Below are positions 1 to 8,654 of a stretch of 64,000 nt of DNA, in pieces. The translations under genes and the position numbers were made by a program. The stretch is taken from the NCBI GenBank assembly GCA_963848825.1, contig CAWKFA010000014.1, positions 62,001 to 126,000 on the forward strand, in the 5' to 3' direction. The stretch comes from CAVVSQ01 sp963848825 (GTDB taxonomy: Bacteria; Planctomycetota; Planctomycetia; Gemmatales; Gemmataceae). Positions within the stretch are counted from its first letter, which is position 1. The number at the start of each line of letters is the position of its first letter. Under the pieces are notes generated by a model. It had not been told where the DNA came from. It saw nothing but the letters and a program-made list of their open reading frames with translations, and did no database searches.

Positions 1-1
1 G

Positions 2-301
2 CAAGTCTTGTCGGACGAGTCCGATGAGAATGGAACCGTCGCAGACTACATGAACCATGACCCAGTAACCGTCACTTCGGATATTCAGATCGGCGAAATC
101 GCCCGCATGATGATCGACGCCCATATCCATCGAGTCATTGTGGTTGACGAAACGAATTGCCCCGTAGGCGTCGTTTCAAGTACCGACATCCTGGCGCGGT
201 CGCTCAGACTTTCCCTCAATGGTAAAGGATCAGCGAAAAAGAGAAACTCTCTACGCTTGGTCATGTCTCATTTTCACAAACTAGAAAGGATCACACCATG
301 A
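2..301 (+). CDS. CBS-domain protein, 5' end outside the window
   Basis: The frame is open to the left edge, so the true start is probably upstream; a TTG at 8 is the first possible start inside. The visible part has one complete CBS motif (DYMNHDPVTV followed by IGEIARMMIDAHIHRVIVVD and GVVSSTDILA). CBS domains normally come in pairs, which supports a missing N-terminal half. Such domains bind adenosine nucleotides and act as sensors. The stop codon overlaps the ATG of the next CBS gene (ATGA), so the two are translationally coupled. Position ahead of nrfHA suggests an energy- or redox-sensing role, which is inference. Confidence 0.75.
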   Translation, partial: QVLSDESDENGTVADYMNHDPVTVTSDIQIGEIARMMIDAHIHRVIVVDETNCPVGVVSSTDILARSLRLSLNGKGSAKKRNSLRLVMSHFHKLERITP

Positions 302-801
302 ACGTTTCCCTGAACCTCGAAACTCCCCGGTTGCTATTGAACGCGAATACCGCAGCCGATTTGATGTCACAAAACCCGGTCTGCATAAATCAAAGAGCCA
401 ATCTGAAAGAAGCGCTGGCCCTGTTCACCAACAGGGGCTTCACCGTGGCTCCGGTCATCGACAACTCAGGTAGAGCGGTCGGCGTCATCAGCGGTTCGGA
501 TATTTTGGTCCACGACCAGGAAAAAGTGGAGTATTTGTCGCCAGGCGTGGAAACCAGTCCCATGGTTACCGACGATGGCGAACCTATTCGCCGCGGCTTC
601 CAGGTGGAGAATGTCGAGACCACCCGCGTGCGCGATGTTATGACCCCAGCGGTTTTTTCGGTACGGCCCGATACCCCGGCAGCTAAAGTCATCGAGGAAA
701 TGCTCAGGCTCCATGTCCATCACCTTTTCGTGGTGGATAAGGGTGGAATATTGGTGGGTGTCATTAGCACCCTGGATGTCCTCCGGAACCTGGGATATTG
801 A
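298..801 (+). CDS. Two-CBS-domain protein
   Basis: This 167-aa protein has two CBS motifs, at about residues 20-75 (DLMSQNPVCI to GVISGSDILV) and 105-165 (RDVMTPAVFSV to GVISTLDVLR). No other domain is present, so it is a stand-alone Bateman module expected to bind an adenosine ligand in the cytoplasm. An AAAGGA ribosome site precedes the ATG, which overlaps the upstream CBS gene by 4 nt. Both CBS genes lie in the same direction as the cytochrome and nrf genes. A sensory role in that pathway is plausible but not shown. Confidence 0.85.
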   Translation: MNVSLNLETPRLLLNANTAADLMSQNPVCINQRANLKEALALFTNRGFTVAPVIDNSGRAVGVISGSDILVHDQEKVEYLSPGVETSPMVTDDGEPIRRGFQVENVETTRVRDVMTPAVFSVRPDTPAAKVIEEMLRLHVHHLFVVDKGGILVGVISTLDVLRNLGY

Positions 802-838
802 TTTCTGATTTTTGGTTTGACTTAATTGGAGGATAGCC

Positions 839-1285
839 ATGAAGAAAAACATTGTGATATTACTTTGTTGCGCATTGTTTCTCGGCGGTTCCTGGAATGG
901 TTCCGCACAGAATCCCGCCAATCTGAACAAGTTGATGATGGAAAAACTCAACAGCTCAAAAATGTTGCTCGAAGGCATCGCCATGGCGGATTTCAACAAG
1001 ATTACTCGCAGTGCCGATTCCTTGATTCAACTTTCCAAAACGGAGGAATGGTTCGTTTTAAAGACTCCTCGCTTTGACTTGCACAGCAACGAGTTTCGCC
1101 GAGCTGCGGAAACCATCGTGCAAAAAGCCAACGACAAGAACCTCGATGGCGTCACACTGGCATATTTTGAACTCACGATGGGATGCGTCCGTTGTCATCG
1201 TTATGTCCGTGAAATTCGTGAGGCCCGTGCACCATTGCCCCAGGAAGATGCTTTTGCGCTTGTTGCAGAAAAGGAGATGCCATGA
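839..1285 (+). CDS. Secreted monoheme cytochrome, c'-like
   Basis: The 148-aa product has a typical signal peptide (about residues 1-23, cut after GSAQ) and one heme c motif, CVRCH, at residues 116-120 close to the C terminus. An otherwise helical body with the heme site near the end is the pattern of the cytochrome c'/c-556 four-helix bundles. These are periplasmic electron carriers or NO-binding proteins. A strong GGAGG site 8 nt before the ATG fixes the start. The stop overlaps the next gene by 4 nt. Next to nrfHA, electron transfer or NO handling during nitrite respiration is a reasonable inference. Confidence 0.75.
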   Translation: MKKNIVILLCCALFLGGSWNGSAQNPANLNKLMMEKLNSSKMLLEGIAMADFNKITRSADSLIQLSKTEEWFVLKTPRFDLHSNEFRRAAETIVQKANDKNLDGVTLAYFELTMGCVRCHRYVREIREARAPLPQEDAFALVAEKEMP

Positions 1286-1638
1286 ACCAGCTCAATGCTC
1301 CCGTCACGAAAATAAGGCGCGAGGAATCTGACAAGCTCCGAAACGTCGTTTGCGAGGAACTTCCCTCAATGGCGCCAAGCTCCGCAAGCACGCCACCGAG
1401 CGGTGTCTTTGCCGAAGTGGATTGGGTTCAATTCCACTCTGAGGACAAACGAGCTGCGGCTGCGATTGTGGCGGTCATGTTGACAGTCTTTTCGTTGGGA
1501 CTGATTGGCTACATCGTGATTGCTTTGGTGTGCGCCAAGGATAAGATGCGGTTCATCCTAAGATGCGTGGTTTACGTTGGCGTTTTTGTGCATAAAACAG
1601 AGAACAAGGGAGACGAACGACGCCTACCAGCCCGTTGA
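1282..1638 (+). CDS. Small single-span membrane protein
   Basis: The 118-aa protein is not recognised. The N-terminal 50 residues are polar. One strong membrane segment lies at about residues 60-84 (IVAVMLTVFSLGLIGYIVIAL), followed by a basic tail. GGAG precedes the ATG, which overlaps the cytochrome stop codon, so it is probably co-translated. Its last codons and stop run into a palindromic element (1628-1692), so the final residues may be an artefact of that element's insertion. Confidence 0.55.
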   Translation: MNQLNAPVTKIRREESDKLRNVVCEELPSMAPSSASTPPSGVFAEVDWVQFHSEDKRAAAAIVAVMLTVFSLGLIGYIVIALVCAKDKMRFILRCVVYVGVFVHKTENKGDERRLPAR

Positions 1639-1692
1639 AAAAAGTGTCTGGACCAGGCTCCGGGGGGTCCAGACACCCTTTTTAACGGGCTG
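1628..1692. repeat. Palindromic element with CAGCCCGTTGAAAAA ends, copy 1
   Basis: The 65-bp element begins CAGCCCGTTGAAAAA and ends TTTTTAACGGGCTG. Inside is a second inverted pair, GTGTCTGGACC and GGTCCAGACACC, so the whole forms one long hairpin. The same outer ends recur at 63728-63825 with a different inner palindrome. It overlaps the stop codon of the preceding small gene and lies just before the sigma-54 activator gene, so it could act as a terminator. Confidence 0.8.
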
Positions 1693-1715
1693 CTACGCCT
1701 TCTGACAAGTTTTTC

Positions 1716-3082
1716 ATGGACAACGCCGAACATGGTCGATTACGGCTGTTCATCGTCGATGATGACGAGCCGCTGCGCCAGACATTGGCCAGTCGGTTTA
1801 AGCGACAAGGAATGACCGTGTCCACTGCAGGAAGCGTGGCCGAGGCACTGGCCAAGGACCAGAACTTCGATGTGGCCCTGCTCGACTTACATCTCCCCGA
1901 TGGAAGTGGCGTTGAGCTTTTGAGTCAACTCAAATCCCGCCAACCCGAAATCGAAGCGCTCATGCTGACAGGCCACGGCAGCGTGGAAACCGCCATTCAA
2001 GCGCTCAAGCTTGGAGCCTATGATTATCTCACCAAGCCCTTCCATCTCCCAGAATTAGAAATCCACATCCAGAAGGCGTTCGAGAAGGTCCGCCTGGCCA
2101 GGCGCGAGCGCCAATGGGTCAGCAAATTCGCTACGAGTCGCCACGCTACCGGCTGGTCGGTTCCGACCCTTCCATGCAACGGGTTATTGGGCTAATTGAA
2201 AAAGTTGCTCCTACGGATGCGACCGTGCTGGTGCGCGGCGCCAGCGGCACTGGCAAGGAGTTGGTCGCGCGTGCGATACACTTCAACAGTCCTCGCCGCG
2301 ATAGCCCTCTGGTGACGATAAATTGCGCGGCTTTGCAGGAGACCTTGCTGGAAAGCGAACTGTTCGGCCATGAAAAAGGAGCCTTTACAGGGGCCATCGC
2401 AGCCAAGACCGGTTTGATCGAGGTTGCGGAGGGCGGGACGCTATTTATCGATGAGATCGCTGAAATGGCTCCTGGACTGCAAGCGAAATTACTACGGGTA
2501 CTGGAGAATGGCCATTACCGCCGGGTGGGAGGAATTCAAGAAATGCACGCGGATGTGCGGGTAATCGCCGCCACCAACAAGAAACTTGAGGAAGAGCAAA
2601 AAGCGGGGCGATTTCGGGAGGACTTGTTTTACCGTCTTAACGTGGTCTGCATTTCCCTGCCGCTTTTGCAAGAACGGGTCCAGGACATTCCTGAGTTGGT
2701 TCGGCATTTCCTGGCGAGTCGCCCCGTCGGATCGCAACCTTTCCAGGTTTCTCCGGAAATCCTGGATGTTTTCGCGGACTACGATTGGCCGGGCAATGTT
2801 CGCGAATTGGCCAACGTGCTGGAACGGGCTCAGATTCTGGCCGAGAATTACACCATAACTCTGGACGACCTACCCGAAAACATGGTCTCAAGTATACCCA
2901 CTGGTGAATCTGCGCCTCACGCTGACCCCAAATCTTTACGTGAAGTGGAACGCCGCCACGTGCAGGAGATATTGCGGCAGGAAAAAGGCAACAAGGTCCA
3001 TGCCGCGCGCGTCCTGGGCATCAGTCGCCGCGCGTTATATCGCTTGATCCATAAATATCATTTGCAGGAGGAGGGCGCGTGA
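1716..3082 (+). CDS. NtrC-family sigma-54 response regulator (one frameshift)
   Basis: Two overlapping frames encode one protein: the receiver lies in 1716-2195 and the AAA+ plus HTH part in 2114-3082. The receiver has the acidic pair (VDDDE), phospho-acceptor Asp (LLDLHLPDGSG), LTGHGS and the TKPF lysine. The ATPase has Walker A GASGTGKE, the GAFTGA loop that contacts sigma-54, and Walker B GGTLFIDEI. A Fis-type HTH (AARVLGISRRALYRL) ends the protein. Adding one G to the GGG at 2116-2118 joins the halves exactly as in intact family members (RRERQWGQQIRYESP). Its stop overlaps the nrfH start, so it probably controls nitrite respiration. No partner kinase gene is visible. Confidence 0.88.
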
Positions 3083-3527
3083 AGTGGATGTTATTTTTAT
3101 ACGCGCTTGTCGGAGTATGCGCCGGGTTGGGAAGTTTCACTTTTCACTACGCCGCGGGCACCTCTTACTTCAGCAGCAATCCCACCGCGTGCGTGAATTG
3201 CCACATCATGCGCGAGCAGTATGACGGCTGGCAAAAGGCCAGCCACCACGCGGTGGCCGGCTGCAACGATTGCCACACCCCGCACGACTTTATTCCCAAG
3301 TATCTCGTCAAAGCCGAAAACGGCTTCTGGCATTCCAAGGCGTTCACGCTCCAGGATTTTCACGAACCGATCCGCATTCGTCCGAGAAACTCCCGTGTCC
3401 TCAACGGTGCCTGCATCCACTGCCATCAAGACCTCGTCAGTGAAGTGGTCGGGCACGGCACGCCCGGCAACGAAACCTTAAATTGTGTCCATTGCCACGC
3501 CGCCGTCGGCCACGGGCGCAGCGCTAA
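3079..3527 (+). CDS. nrfH: NrfH, tetraheme quinol dehydrogenase subunit
   Basis: It starts at GTG after a strong AGGAGG site and overlaps the regulator stop by 4 nt. One N-terminal membrane anchor (residues 4-26) precedes four heme sites: CVNCH 38-42, CNDCH 62-66, CIHCH 112-116 and CVHCH 136-140. This is the NapC/NirT-type membrane cytochrome that passes electrons from menaquinol to NrfA. As written, the frame runs on to 3672 and overlaps nrfA with unlikely sequence. Adding one G to the GGG at 3514-3516 gives a stop at 3525-3527, a protein of normal length (about 149 aa) and a 20-nt gap to nrfA. I use that end. Confidence 0.9.
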
Positions 3528-3547
3528 TTGTTGCAAGGAGTCCGTTC

Positions 3548-4948
3548 ATGACCTCCGCCAATCCCAATTCGCCACGCCCCTCCTGGCTGCGGCGCCTGCT
3601 TTATCCGCTCACTATCGTCGTCACCGCTGTGCTTACTTTCGGGTTGGTCGCCCTGTTGATGAACATAAATGAACGCAAACACGAGGGCGGAGAGCACTTC
3701 GTCAAGTTGGTGGAGCTAGACGAGAACACGATTGACCCTGCCATCTGGGCGCAGAATTTTCCACGCCAATACGACGGCTACAAGAGAACCGTCGACATGG
3801 TGCGCGCCAGGCACGGTGGCAATGAGTCGATATCCAAACTTGAGAATGACCCCGCGCTGATTCGCATGTTTGCCGGGTATGCCTTCGGCGTCGACTTCCG
3901 TGAGAAACGGGGACACGCCTACATGCTTGCCGACCAGGACATCACCGAACGGACCAAGAAATTTAAGCAGCCCGGCGCCTGTCTTCAGTGCCATGCCTCG
4001 ATCATCCCGGCGTACCGCCAGGCTGGCGACGGGGACGTCATGAAAGGTTTCGAAAAAGTTTGCGCCATGCCTCTGAGCGACGCCCGTCAATTGGTTCAGC
4101 ATCCAGTTGCCTGCATCGATTGTCATGACCCCAAAACCACGCAGTTGCGCGTCACGCGTCCAGGATTTCTTAACGGCATCAAGGAGCTGGCCAAGAGCGA
4201 TCAGCCCCTCCCCCATCTGGCGAGCATCGAAACCTGCGCAAAAGGGAAACGCGACACGGACTACGACCCAAATGCCATGGCGACCCGACAGGAGCTGCGC
4301 AGCTTTGTGTGCGGCCAATGTCATGTCGAATATTATTTCAAGGGAGAAGGAAAGTTGGTGACGTACCCCTGGCACAAGGGCCTCAAAGTGGAGCAAATCG
4401 AGAGTTATTACGACGACACGAAGTTCAAGGACTGGGTCCACGCCGAGTCCGGCGCTCCTGTTCTCAAGGCCCAGCATCCCGAGTTCGAGATGTGGAACCA
4501 AGGGATCCACGCACGTAGCGGGGTCGCCTGCGCCGATTGCCACATGCCTTACAAGCGCGACGGGGCGATCAAGATCAGCGATCATCACGTGCGCAGCCCA
4601 ATGTTGAATATCGCCCGCGCCTGCCAGACCTGCCATCGTTACGGCGAAGATGAAATCAAAGGCCGCGTGGCCGCGATCCAGGGCCGGACCCAGGATCTCA
4701 CAGGCCGCGCGGAGGCTGCGCTGCTGCAGATGCTGGACGCTTTCAAGGGAGCCAAGGATAAGGGCGTCGCCGCGGACAAGCTCGCCGAGGCGCAACAACT
4801 GCACCGCAAAGCCCAGTGGCGGCTCGATTTCGTTCTCTCCGAAAATTCGCTGGGATTCCACGCTCCACAAGAATCTGCCCGCATCCTTGGCGAAGCCATT
4901 GACTATGCCCGCCAGGCCCAAATAAAGGTTCTCCATGGGCAACAATAA
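3548..4948 (+). CDS. nrfA: NrfA, pentaheme nitrite reductase, CXXCH type
   Basis: The 466-aa enzyme reduces nitrite to ammonium with six electrons outside the membrane. The ATG at 3548 follows GCAAGGAG; an earlier in-frame start (3485) lies inside nrfH. A membrane anchor at residues 21-40 replaces a cleaved signal. Five heme sites: CLQCH 145-149, CIDCH 189-193, CGQCH 255-259, CADCH 328-332, CQTCH 359-363. Active-site residues are present: Arg in RGHAY (121), Tyr in VEYYF (262), His in KAQHPEFE (310). The first, catalytic heme site has His in place of the usual CXXCK lysine, placing it in the CXXCH branch. A stretch of helices (about 370-466) gives the usual dimer interface. Confidence 0.95.
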   Translation: MTSANPNSPRPSWLRRLLYPLTIVVTAVLTFGLVALLMNINERKHEGGEHFVKLVELDENTIDPAIWAQNFPRQYDGYKRTVDMVRARHGGNESISKLENDPALIRMFAGYAFGVDFREKRGHAYMLADQDITERTKKFKQPGACLQCHASIIPAYRQAGDGDVMKGFEKVCAMPLSDARQLVQHPVACIDCHDPKTTQLRVTRPGFLNGIKELAKSDQPLPHLASIETCAKGKRDTDYDPNAMATRQELRSFVCGQCHVEYYFKGEGKLVTYPWHKGLKVEQIESYYDDTKFKDWVHAESGAPVLKAQHPEFEMWNQGIHARSGVACADCHMPYKRDGAIKISDHHVRSPMLNIARACQTCHRYGEDEIKGRVAAIQGRTQDLTGRAEAALLQMLDAFKGAKDKGVAADKLAEAQQLHRKAQWRLDFVLSENSLGFHAPQESARILGEAIDYARQAQIKVLHGQQ

Positions 4949-5094
4949 TATCTGTGAAACAGACCGGAACGTCAAAGCTTGCAAGTCTGCCTGCCGCAGA
5001 TGCTGGCTCTTTACGAAGACGCGGTTCCTGTTCATAAGGAATCTCGAACCAAGACATGAAATCTCTGTTAAGTCGTGACCAAACAAGGAGTTCG

Positions 5095-5160
5095 AAGAGG
5101 GTCTCTCTCGTAGAGCAACCACCGAGAAGGACTCGAAATCCGATTAGCCTTACGCTCCAA
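5095..5160 (+). repeat. Intergenic repeat part A, copy 1
   Basis: About 66 nt resemble 44166-44231, by eye near 75-80% identical. Shared pieces include CTCTCGTA, ACCGAGA, GGACTCG, TCCGATTA and ATTACGC-like ends. This copy's stem (GTCTCTCTCG and CGAGAAGGAC) is imperfect, whereas copy 2 forms a perfect stem. It lies about 150 nt after the nrfA stop. Confidence 0.65.
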
Positions 5161-5250
5161 TGACTTACGGATTTCCAAAAAGAGATTACGAAGAGTGTCC
5201 CTCTCGGGGAGCTTGCGATATTTCAGCGAACTAATAGTTCGGGAGAGATT

Positions 5251-5447
5251 TCTCCCGGCGTTTCGCCTTTTCCGCCTTCACCGCAAGGACTTGCGAAAAG
5301 TCGCCGGAAAACCCGGCGCTCTCTGTTTCGAAAATGAAAAGCTGCACCCCGAGAGGGACCTTCTTGGTACCTCTCGGGGTCGCGAGATTTTGAAATAAAA
5401 CCCTCGAAGTCCCTAGTTAACAACCCCATCGGAGTTACCGGCCCGAT
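5251..5447 (+). repeat. Intergenic repeat part B, copy 1
   Basis: This 197-nt block matches 36861-37054 along its whole length, by eye around 80%. Long identical runs include CGCAAGGAC, GTCGCCGG, TCTCTGTTTCGAAA, CCCCGAGAGGGACC, GGTACCTCTC and GAGATTTTGAAATAAAA. Hairpins are kept in both copies. Confidence 0.8.
5347..5379 (+). terminator. Long hairpin within repeat part B
   Basis: CCCCGAGAGG at 5347 pairs with CCTCTCGGGG at 5370-5379 around a short loop, with GACC/GGT extending the stem. The strength suggests a terminator or a processed RNA structure. There is no T-run directly after it, so intrinsic termination is uncertain. Confidence 0.4.
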
Positions 5448-5554
5448 CCCTCTCGCACCCCACGCTGCCGGCGTGATATGATTGAGCAATCCGTGAGTCT
5501 AGGCAGCGATCATTGCCCTCCAATTCTGGAAGATTGTGTGAGAATGGAGTAATC

Positions 5555-5935
5555 ATGCTTGAAAATGCGAGTTTGATCGCGTTCGTGCCAACGCGTGATC
5601 CCCAACAATCGCGTCGTTTCTACGAGCACATACTCGGGCTAGAGTTCGTTAGTGAGGATCCATTTGCGGTCCTCTTCCGTTCGCACGGCGTGATGCTTCG
5701 TCTCGCGAACGTCTCAACCGTGGAGAGTTTTAGGCCCGCTCCGTACACAATACTAGGTTGGTGTGTTGATAGCGCGGAGAGCACCGTGCGTGAACTTGGC
5801 AAGAAGGGAGTCGATTTCGAACGATTTCCAGGGATGCAGCAGAGCCCCTTGGGGATCTGGCGTTCGCCTACCGGCGCGCAAGTGGCCTGGTTCAAGGATC
5901 CTGACGGTAACATCCTATCCATCACAGAAATCTAA
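5555..5935 (+). CDS. VOC (glyoxalase/bleomycin-resistance fold) protein
   Basis: This 126-aa single-domain protein has the two beta-alpha-beta-beta-beta halves of the vicinal oxygen chelate fold: RDPQQSRRFYEHILGLEF near residue 15 and the closing FKDPDGNILSITE near the C terminus. The ATG at 5555 is preceded by GGAG; a longer frame from 5513 has no such site. The fold serves lyases, dioxygenases and drug-binding proteins, and the substrate cannot be told from sequence. It appears to stand alone as a single-gene unit. Confidence 0.85.
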   Translation: MLENASLIAFVPTRDPQQSRRFYEHILGLEFVSEDPFAVLFRSHGVMLRLANVSTVESFRPAPYTILGWCVDSAESTVRELGKKGVDFERFPGMQQSPLGIWRSPTGAQVAWFKDPDGNILSITEI

Positions 5936-5994
5936 ATCCAGATTCAGCAGCCACCGGCCAAGGTGTCGTCCTGGGAAAACTGGTCGTTCAATCG

Positions 5995-6969
5995 TCACTT
6001 TTTCGGCGCGGTTTTGTTGTCAGGCAGCTTAGTCAGCGCATCTGCTGGCGTGGCACGCACTCGTAGGTCAAGAACCCGAACATCGATGGCATTCGGACCA
6101 CTTCCGGGATTGGCGCCGATGCGTAGGTAACGCACGTCGTCGGTGGCTACCGCCACGCTGGCCAGGGGGCGAAAATCCTTGTCCTTTTCGGAGCGATACG
6201 CAAACATGGCTTTGGAGCCGACGCGAATCATGCGCAGCGCGCCTGTTTTGCAATCCGCGGGTGACTCAAAGTTAAAGCTCATTTGACGGCGGCCCTGGTC
6301 ATTGGCCGCCACGCGCGTACATTCGTAGGCTTGCGTGCCGTTCTGCCGAAAACTGTGAGTGACTATTATCGCGTCCCGCTTCGCTGAATCGATCATGAGA
6401 TAGAATTCGACACCGACGCCGCGTCCCGACATGGGCTTGGGTGCGTCGATGACTTCATAGGAGGCCGTAACTTCAAAGTCCCCCATGATGCCAAACTTGG
6501 CCGAGACCCCGACGCCGTCGTATTTCTTGCTGGGTTCGGCAGGGAGCGTTATGCGTAGTCCTTGCGGTTCCGTCAGCACGCGTAAGCCGGCGTTGGGACC
6601 GGCCAGGGCGAACTTTTCTTTGGTGATGCCGGCTTTACGAAAGTCGTGATAAAATTCGGTTTGAGATGCGATAAGTCCGGTTTTTTGCATGTCCTCCAGC
6701 AAATAACGCGCTCGTTCCAGCACCTCGGCATCCTTGGATTCCTTGAGCGCCTTCTGAACGAAGGGAAGAGCCAGCAGACCGATGTCCGCCAAGCTCTTCT
6801 GAGCGGCTTCACGTTTTTCAAACGAGTCGTCGCTAAGCTGCACGATCAACGACCGTATCGTCTTCTCGTCGACGGCATTATCTTTTTTTTCATCGCAAAA
6901 AAGGGAGTGCCCATGGACGAAGTAGATGACGGCAAAAAGTATGCAAACGCCGCGCACCCTGTTCCTCAT
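5995..6969 (-). CDS. Secreted DUF1583-like protein with HEAT-like region
   Basis: The protein has a signal peptide (MRNRVRGVCILFAVIYF...). A short helical region follows at about residues 35-100 (VQLSDDSFEKREAAQKSLADIG, typical of HEAT repeats). The long beta-rich domain ends with PLASVAVATDDVRYLRIGA and VRVLDLRVRA. That domain resembles planctomycete DUF1583, whose function is unknown, and is homologous to the gene at 58660-59542. I chose the ATG at 6969 because GGAGAG sits 7 nt upstream and the signal peptide then starts correctly; an in-frame ATG at 6999 is the alternative. Confidence 0.7.
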   Translation of the reverse strand: MRNRVRGVCILFAVIYFVHGHSLFCDEKKDNAVDEKTIRSLIVQLSDDSFEKREAAQKSLADIGLLALPFVQKALKESKDAEVLERARYLLEDMQKTGLIASQTEFYHDFRKAGITKEKFALAGPNAGLRVLTEPQGLRITLPAEPSKKYDGVGVSAKFGIMGDFEVTASYEVIDAPKPMSGRGVGVEFYLMIDSAKRDAIIVTHSFRQNGTQAYECTRVAANDQGRRQMSFNFESPADCKTGALRMIRVGSKAMFAYRSEKDKDFRPLASVAVATDDVRYLRIGANPGSGPNAIDVRVLDLRVRATPADALTKLPDNKTAPKK

Positions 6970-7051
6970 CGCTGCTCTCCAAGGCAAGGGAAATCGCATG
7001 GCTCCTCATGCTAAACGCTCGCGTCGGCTGTCGCAAACGATTTTGTTCCGG

Positions 7052-7090
7052 CACGCCGTTCATTGAGATTTCCATGGATGCGCGCGAGGA
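7052..7090. repeat. Short dispersed repeat, copy 1
   Basis: Thirty-one of 39 bases match 44926-44964 (CACGCCGTTCA, TGA, ATTT, GATGC, CGCG and GGA blocks in the same spacing). It lies between the DUF1583-like gene and the ThuA gene, outside both. Confidence 0.5.
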
Positions 7091-7169
7091 CGCCTTGCAA
7101 TCCGCCCTCCGTCCGAAGCTGGCCAAAAACGATCAGATTCCCTCATCAGGCCCCATCGAAAAGGCGGTG

Positions 7170-7974
7170 CTACCTGCCTGCCGCCCACCGGACGCCTTCC
7201 GTTACGTGCTTCTTTCCGAATTTGGTGTCCAGGGAACGGAGGTCGTGGCCGAGTTCGGTGTAGAAGAAGCGGCCGCCGCCATGTTCGCGGAGCCATGCGG
7301 CGGGGTGGTCCTTGCCCATCGCTTTGCCGCCGTTGGTTTTAAAGTAGTCGCGGACGGGTATGTAAGTCGATTCATCGACGCGAAACAGTACCTTGATTCC
7401 GGGCAGGCCGGTGACGCTGCGGTCGTGGTTTGTCCAATCCGCCGCGTAGGTAAACTCACGATCGAAACCCTGCACCGATGGATGGTCTTTGTTGGCCTCG
7501 TCAATGATAATCTTTGCCTTCATGAAGTCCGAGTCGCTGTTGAAATCGCAACCGGCGAGGTCCGTGAACCATTTCCATTTCGTTTGATGCACCAGGGCGG
7601 CGTGCAAAGCGACCAGGCCGCGACCGCCCTTGTACCAATCCTCGATGGCCTGGCGTTGCTTCTCGTCGAGCAAGTCGGTCAGGGCGTTGGCATTATTGAG
7701 GATGAGGACCTGGTACCCTTTTAGCCGCGCTGGAGTCAAATCCTTGGGCGTCTCGCTGATGTCGGCATCGAAGCCCGCTTCGCCGAGTACGCGCCAACCA
7801 GCCGTCCGTTTGGGGTATCTCGGGATGTCGGAACCAGCCGGTGCCAGAAAAGACCAGCACGCGCTTTGCCGAACTGGTCGACTGGTTTTGGCCGGCAGCG
7901 GCCCAGACCAGGGCGCCGACGACGGCCAGAGTGAGCGCGAACGCGATAGGGCGGGTTGTAGGTCGGTGATTCAT
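7170..7974 (-). CDS. Secreted ThuA-domain protein (one frameshift)
   Basis: The N-terminal half (ATG at 7974, GAGAG upstream) has a signal peptide ending near AAAGQN, then KRVLVFSGTGWFRHPEIPQ, the usual opening of ThuA domains. The C-terminal half reads on in another frame: VLGEAGFDADISETPKDLTP, then YQVLILNNANALTD, GGRGLVALHAAL, FTYAADWTNH, and a closing GGRFFYTELGHD. The break is near 7789, in GCGCGTACTC; a lost GC pair would repair it. ThuA is a glutamine-amidotransferase-like fold common in planctomycetes, linked to sugar or trehalose use. The usual catalytic Cys is not obvious. Confidence 0.85.
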
Positions 7975-8139
7975 GTTGCTCTCTCGAACTGTAATTTCCC
8001 TGAAGTAGTATCGATTGTATGTGCGGGTGCGTGGGCAGCAAGCGACGTACGCCATAAACCCATTTCGGGAAGACCTGGTTATTTACCCTGGGCACTGATG
8101 GCGACTCAGCCTGGTTGCCGGCCCAGCGAATCGAGTTGA

Positions 8140-8654
8140 TATGGAGAGATTCCCCTCAAGCCCCGGTGGCGCGAGCGACCCGCCCCGCCACGCTTTAAGC
8201 AGAGATCGCGCGGCTGCGCGGCGACACCGATTTCAGCCAAACGAAACATCTGGATCGCTGGACCGACGACCCACGCGTGCAGTTCATCTTCGGCCTGGAT
8301 TGCACGGCGAATCGCCATTTTTTGGCTGATTAATTGCCAGGGGTGCAGTGGCAAACACTGCACCGTCCGCCGCCCTATGGCGTCAAAACCGAGCCGCGTG
8401 CTCGACCGGATAACGTCAAGGAACAGATCGTCCGCGACCGGGGATTTAAGAACATTGCCCTCCAAAGCGAAGATGCGGCGGAGATGCCGTATCGCCCCGT
8501 CGCGTGCCAAAAAACCTATCGGCTCATCGTGGTCCGCAAGAACTTGTCGGTCGAGAAAGGGGAGATTCTTCTCTTTGACGACTATCGGTATTTCTTCTAT
8601 CTGACCAACGATGACGAGAGCTCGCCAGCGGAAATTGTGTTTACTGTCCCGTAG
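8140..8654 (+). pseudogene. IS1380-family transposase remnant
   Basis: Decayed frames encode RLRGDTDFSQTKHLDRW, VKTEPRARPDNVKEQIVRDR, YRPVACQKTYRLIVVRKNLS and LFDDYRYFFYLTND, all typical of IS1380 transposases from the middle to the C-terminal catalytic part. The N-terminal third is absent. An in-frame TAA lies at 8331-8333, a frame break occurs near 8200 (a G missing after TTTAA), and the product stops at 8654 before the family's usual C terminus. I see no terminal inverted repeats, so the element is no longer mobile. Confidence 0.8.

Larger units (their letters stand above)
4949..5554. other. Intergenic region carrying repeat parts A and B
   Basis: No convincing gene is seen between nrfA and the VOC gene. 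The first 140 nt look unstructured. The rest is made of repeat part A (5095-5160) and part B (5251-5447), listed separately, plus a hairpin CGGGAGA-GATT-TCTCCCG near 5240-5257. A short open frame at 5195-5398 lies within these repeats and is not taken as a gene. Confidence 0.6.

Noticed and set aside
2114..2195. Programmed -1 frameshift between receiver and ATPase of the regulator
   Set aside because: There is no slippery heptamer or downstream structure, and the same missing-G pattern occurs in many unrelated genes here.
3716..5122. 468-aa open frame on the minus strand
   Set aside because: It lies opposite nrfA, which has five heme motifs and normal length. It is a shadow of GC-rich coding sequence.
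5195..5398. Possible small gene, as its peptide (KDLRKVAGKPG...) recurs at 36890-37003
   Set aside because: The likeness comes from repeat part B at the DNA level. Hairpins are kept, differences do not favour silent positions, and neither copy has a good start site.
8106..8510. 134-aa minus-strand gene
   Set aside because: It is antisense to the IS1380 remnant, whose plus-strand peptides match the transposase family.
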